Of a DNA stretch of 64,000 nt, positions 61,216 through 64,000 are shown piece after piece. Below the pieces are notes generated by a model, which saw only the letters and a list, made by a program, of their open reading frames with translations, was not told the origin of the DNA and made no database searches. Source of the stretch: Orientallactaga sibirica (lineage: Eukaryota; Chordata; Mammalia; Rodentia; Dipodidae); NCBI GenBank assembly GCA_036365145.1, contig JAEOAD010000888.1:2211501-2275500 (forward strand). Reading direction: 5' to 3'. The position numbers and the translations under genes were made by a program. Numbering within the stretch: position 1 is the first letter of the stretch; each line of letters opens with the position of its first letter.

Positions 61216-64000
61216 GAGAGGGAGAGAGAATGGGCATGCCAGAGCCTCCAGCCACTGTAAACGAATTCCAGATGCATGCACCCCGTGGTAGTTTGAATAT
61301 ATGTCCCCCAATATATTCAGTGTTTTATTAGTTATAGTTTGCATCTGCAATCACCTTGCTAGAGGCAATGTCACTGGGGGCCAGTCTTAAGGTGTGGGTT
61401 TGAGATTCCATTGTAAAGATATGCAAATGTGCCTAGCAGGAGTTCCTGTAAGTGTGCTGTGTGACCTTTTGGCTGTAGTTTTGCTCTGTGTGCTGTGGTG
61501 GCTGGTTGGCTTTGTCTCTCTCTGCTCGGCCCTGTGAAAGCAGGCTGCTTCTCCTGCCTTTATGGAACTTCCCCTGGATCTGTAAGCTTCAATAAATAAT
61601 ATCCCTTCCTCCATAACTGTGCCGGGTCTGGAAGTTCATCTCAGCGAACCTGAAGCTGTCTGCTACACACCCCCTTGTGCATCTGGTTTACGTGGGACCT
61701 GGAAAATCGAACCAGGATCCTTTGGCTTTGCAAACACCTGAACCGCTAAGCCATCTCTCCAGGCCCCCATTCCTTCTTTCTCTCTGCTTGCAAATAAATA
61801 AAATAAATAATTTTTTTTTAATTCCGCCTATTTGAAAGCCTAAGACAGGATCACTCCAAGTTTGATGTTAACCTGACTACCTAATGAGTTTCAGGACAGC
61901 CTTGAACTACAGAGACCCTGTCTCATAAAAAAAATATAGAGGCTGGGAAGGCGGCTCAGCAGTTCAAGGTACTTGCTTAAAAAGTCTACCAGCCCAGGGT
62001 TCAAGTCCCAAGCCACCCATGTAAGTCAGGCACAAAAAGAGGCACAAGCATCTGGTGTAGCAAGAGGCCCTAGCACGCCATTCTCTCCCTCTCCCCCTTT
62101 TATCTGTCTCTTCCTCTGTACTTGCAAAGAAATAAATAAGTAAATAATTTTAGAGGATAGGTGTGGTGGCTTACACCTTTAATTCCAGCAATCGGGAGGC
62201 TGAGGAAGGAAGATCACTATGAGTTCAAGGCTAGCCTGAGACTAATTTCAGGTCAGCCTGGGCTAGAGCAAGAAACTACCTCAACCCCCCCCAAAAAAAA
62301 ATTGGGGGGGGAGAGATGGATCAGCAGTGAAGGTGCTTGTGTGCAATGCCTTAATGACCCAGATTCAGTTCCCCAGTGCCCACATAAAGCCAGATGCACA
62401 AGGTGCACATTTTGTCTGGAGTTTGTTTGCAGTGGCTAAAGAACCTGACTTGCCCATTCTCTTTCTCCTTGCAAATAAGTAAATAAATTTAAAAAATTTT
62501 AGGGCTGGTATCCATGACCTGGCAGTGCCTAGCAATACCTTCCCAAGACCCTCATAATAGAAGAAAAAGATGATGATATCAAATTAAAAGAGAGACTAAT
62601 GGAGAGAGGGAGGGGATATGAAGGAGAATGGAATTCTGAAAGGGAATGGGGGAGGGGAGGGAAATATCATGGTTTTTTTGTATGTAAGTATAGAAGTTGT
62701 CAATAAAAAAATTTTTTTTAATTTTAGGGCTGGGCGTGGTGGCATACACCTTTAATCCCAGCACTCAGGAGGCAGGGGTAGGAGGATCACCATGAATTCA
62801 AGGCCACTCTGAGACTACATAGTGAATTCCAGGTCAGCCTGGACTAGAGTGAGACCCTACCTCGAAAAACCAAAAAATAATAATAATAAATTTAGGGCTG
62901 AAGAGATGACTTAGAGGTTCAGGCACTTGCCTACAAAGCCAAAAGACCCAGGTTCAACTCCCCAGGACCCACGTAAGCCAGATGCACAAGGGGGCGCATG
63001 CATCTGGAGTTCATTTGCAGTGGCTGGAGGCCCTGGCACACCTATTCTCTCTCGCTCTCCCTTCTCTCTCTCTCCTTGCCTATTTCTCTCTCAAATAAAT
63101 AAATAATTTTTTTTTTTTAATTTAGGGCTGGAGAGATGGCTTAGTGGTTAAGGCACTCGCCTACAAAGCCAAAGGACCCAAGTTCAAGTCCCCAGAACAC
63201 ACAAAAAGCCAAATGCACAAGGTGGCACATGCATCTGGAGTTTGTCTGCAGTGGCTAGATTCCCTGGCACTCCCACTCTCTCTCTCTCTCTGCCTCTTTC
63301 TCTCTCTCTCTCTCTCTCTTTTAAGTAAATAAAAAATATTAAATATATATGTGTGTGTGTATACATGTTTTAAGCAAAAGTTAAAAAACAAAGTGTGGCT
63401 TTGGGTTATGGATATAGCTCAGTGGTAAAGCACCTACTTAGCATACAAACCCTGAATTTAATCCCTGGTACCACAAAAATAATGATAATAATAATAATAA
63501 ATGAAAAGAAGTGTGCCTTTATTGTTCTGCTGGATTTCGCTGGTTACTGTATAAGGTCCTTTCTATTGTAACAGGAAGGAATCTGTACATGGGTGGGGAC
63601 CTACAGACTATAGCAGAAAGGGAAAGGAAGTCTCTCTACTATCTAGGCTGAGTGGGCATCCAGGAATAGAAGTATACCTAGCAAGTCAGGATTCCTAGAA
63701 ATCCATGTCAACTGATAAGAGACTAGCAGGATGGGGGGAGGGGCATGAGCAGCCATTCTCCTACTTACTGGAGACAGTGTGATCTCCAACATTTGGTGTT
63801 TTTCCTTGCCCTGTACCCGGAGCTGGAGCAGCTGGGATGTCTCTGTGGCCTCTGAAGAACTTGCTAGCACCACACAGTCTGTAGGAGGCAGGATTGGGAT
63901 ACCAAAGTGAGAGGTTAGAAGCAGAGCCTACCTCTGGACTGTTCCCAGTATCCCAACTTCCATGGCAAAAGCCTCAAGTCTTCTTTTCCACTCACCAATG
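56164..64000 (-). CDS. NFATC2IP: NFATC2IP (NIP45), C-terminal exons, incomplete at window edge
   Basis: NFATC2IP is a nuclear protein with two C-terminal SUMO-like domains; it binds NFAT factors and the SUMO enzyme UBC9 and promotes cytokine gene expression. The last exon (56164-56322, 53 codons with stop) encodes most of the second SUMO-like domain: DSPLKILMSHYEEAMGL, KLSFFFDGTKLSG and ESGDLIEVWG. The preceding exon (63769-63878, 110 bases) encodes ATETSQLLQLRVQGKEKHQM and ends in phase 0 at a GTAAGT donor. The next exon upstream enters the window only by five bases (63996-64000), before a GTGAGT donor. The protein ends in a single Gly, so this SUMO-like domain lacks the diglycine needed for conjugation, as is usual in this family. 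The intron between the last two exons is 7.4 kb and full of SINEs. The gene lies upstream of SPNS1 in the same orientation, as in other mammals. Confidence 0.95.
56403..56475 (+). repeat. ID-like SINE
   Basis: TAGGAGTATAGCTCAGTGGTAG followed by TTCAATCCCCA is the tRNA-Ala-like ID core, somewhat decayed. Confidence 0.65.
56513..56660 (+). repeat. B1 SINE
   Basis: A well-preserved B1, close to the consensus of this genome, ending in CGAAAAACCAAAA. Confidence 0.9.
56676..56728 (+). pseudogene. 27-nt U6 snRNA micro-retrocopy with target-site duplication
   Basis: GTGCTCGCTTCGGCAGCACA and the next seven bases (56689-56715) equal the first 27 bases of U6 snRNA. The 13-base sequence AAGTGCTACCCTT flanks it exactly on both sides (56676-56688 and 56716-56728). 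The insert has no A-tail beyond one or two A's. It cannot be a working U6 gene, since the rest of the RNA and the upstream promoter elements are missing. Confidence 0.9.
56760..57305. repeat. B1 (minus), DIP-like and B1 SINEs
   Basis: B1 minus 56760-56910, DIP-like plus 56937-57135, B1 plus 57153-57305. Confidence 0.85.
57448..57800 (+). mobile_element. Old LTR, MaLR (MLT1-like)
   Basis: CTTATTTGG-type sequence (ACATTATTTGGACTTACAG), AAGTTAAGATGAGGT, TTAGGGTGG and the end TTCTGTTGTTCTAAGCCACCC follow the order of ancient mammalian MaLR LTRs. It is strongly decayed and truncated at the right. No coding region is present. Confidence 0.6.
57935..59345. repeat. B1 copies, an older SINE and a (CTCCT)n run
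   Basis: B1 plus 57935-58070, an older tRNA/B4-like minus SINE about 58110-58440, B1 minus 58575-58710, a CTCCT repeat 58715-58785, and B1 plus 59200-59345. The stretch 58790-59195 is single-copy. Confidence 0.7.
59425..60935. repeat. DIP-like and B1 SINE cluster
   Basis: DIP minus 59425-59655 and 59680-59870, an old B1 fragment 59880-59970, B1 plus 60100-60200, and B1 minus 60540-60645, 60675-60825 and 60830-60935. The stretch 60210-60535 is mostly single-copy. Confidence 0.8.
60950..61772. repeat. DIP-like SINE pair; the second split by an LTR
   Basis: A plus-strand DIP-like copy spans 60950-61100. A minus-strand copy runs 61125-61283, with a (GA)n/(GAAA)n tail at 61137-61226. It is interrupted by the LTR and resumes at 61668-61772 (CCCCTTGTGCATCTGGTTTACG). 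The host SINE is therefore older than the LTR. Confidence 0.85.
61284..61667 (+). mobile_element. Solo LTR, ERVL-MaLR type, inside a DIP SINE
   Basis: A 5 bp duplication CACCC flanks it (61279-61283 and 61668-61672). It starts GTGGTAGTTTGAATATATGT after one altered base and ends CTGTCTGCTACA, matching the reverse complement of the LTR at 6294-6750. An AATAAA (61590-61600) lies in the expected position. No coding region is present. Confidence 0.85.
61940..62490 (+). repeat. DIP-like, B1 and DIP-like SINEs
   Basis: DIP-like 61940-62150 (diverged), B1 62155-62285, DIP-like 62305-62490. Confidence 0.75.
62505..62715 (+). repeat. L1 3' end
   Basis: TATCCATGACCTGGCAGTGCC, GGGAGGGGATATGA and TTGTCAATAAAAAAA match the other L1 3' termini at 2960-3205, 41485-41760 and 50690-50775. 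Confidence 0.8.
62728..63330 (+). repeat. B1 and two DIP-like SINEs
   Basis: B1 62728-62870, DIP-like 62893-63100, DIP-like 63122-63330. The last one ends in a long (CT)n run. Confidence 0.85.
63395..63478 (+). repeat. ID element
   Basis: GGTTATGGATATAGCTCAGTGG followed by TAAAGCACCTACTTAGCATAC is an ID (BC1/tRNA-Ala-like) SINE with an A-rich, AATAAT-type tail. Confidence 0.8.

Overview
This is a 64 kb piece of a rodent nuclear genome. Two SINE families fill most of the non-genic DNA. One is 7SL-derived B1. The other is a tRNA-derived SINE of the B2 superfamily with a CT-rich region and an AAATAAA tail, which resembles the DIP element known from jerboas. I infer a dipodid rodent (jerboa or relative). 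The three recognisable genes, all on the minus strand, are the conserved mammalian neighbours NFATC2IP - SPNS1 - LAT (human 16p11.2, same order).

Layout from left to right. 1-7.5 kb: broken L1 copies invaded by SINEs and an LTR. 7.5-11.76 kb: a SINE cluster and about 1 kb of single-copy DNA. 11.76-24.66 kb: two near-identical 6.45 kb units in direct tandem, with no gene. 25.6-26.47 kb: the 3' end of LAT (non-coding last exon, then coding exons 11, 10 and 9). 26.5-29.2 kb: LAT intron 8 with a 350 bp polypurine tract. 29.245-35.265 and 35.266-41.278 kb: a second direct tandem duplication, about 6.02 kb per unit, each unit carrying SPNS1 exons 11-12 plus LAT exons 1-8. In the left unit (A) both genes carry frame-breaking indels; in the right unit (B) both are intact. 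41-49.43 kb: the rest of SPNS1. 49.1-49.8 kb: its CpG-rich promoter with a perfect CLEAR/TFEB palindrome. 49.8-56.1 kb: SINEs and the probable NFATC2IP 3' UTR. 56.16-64 kb: the last exons of NFATC2IP around a 7.4 kb SINE-filled intron.

SPNS1 reconstructs to 528 codons from 12 exons with consistent splice phases. LAT reconstructs to 231 codons from 11 coding exons if unit B exons 1-8 are joined to exons 9-11. A TAG replaces the codon for Gln in the terminal QELN, so the protein should lack its last four residues. SPNS1 is a lysosomal lysophospholipid exporter, LAT the T-cell receptor adaptor, and NFATC2IP a SUMO-like-domain cofactor of NFAT signalling.

The main open question is whether the two ~6 kb tandem duplications are real or are two haplotypes laid end to end by the assembler. 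Both units of each pair differ by scattered substitutions and many 1-base indels. I found no new defence, mobile or RNA system; the most interesting items are the LAT/SPNS1 duplication, the altered LAT C-terminus, the conserved retained-intron frame in LAT, the SPNS1 CLEAR site and a 27-nt U6 micro-retrocopy.
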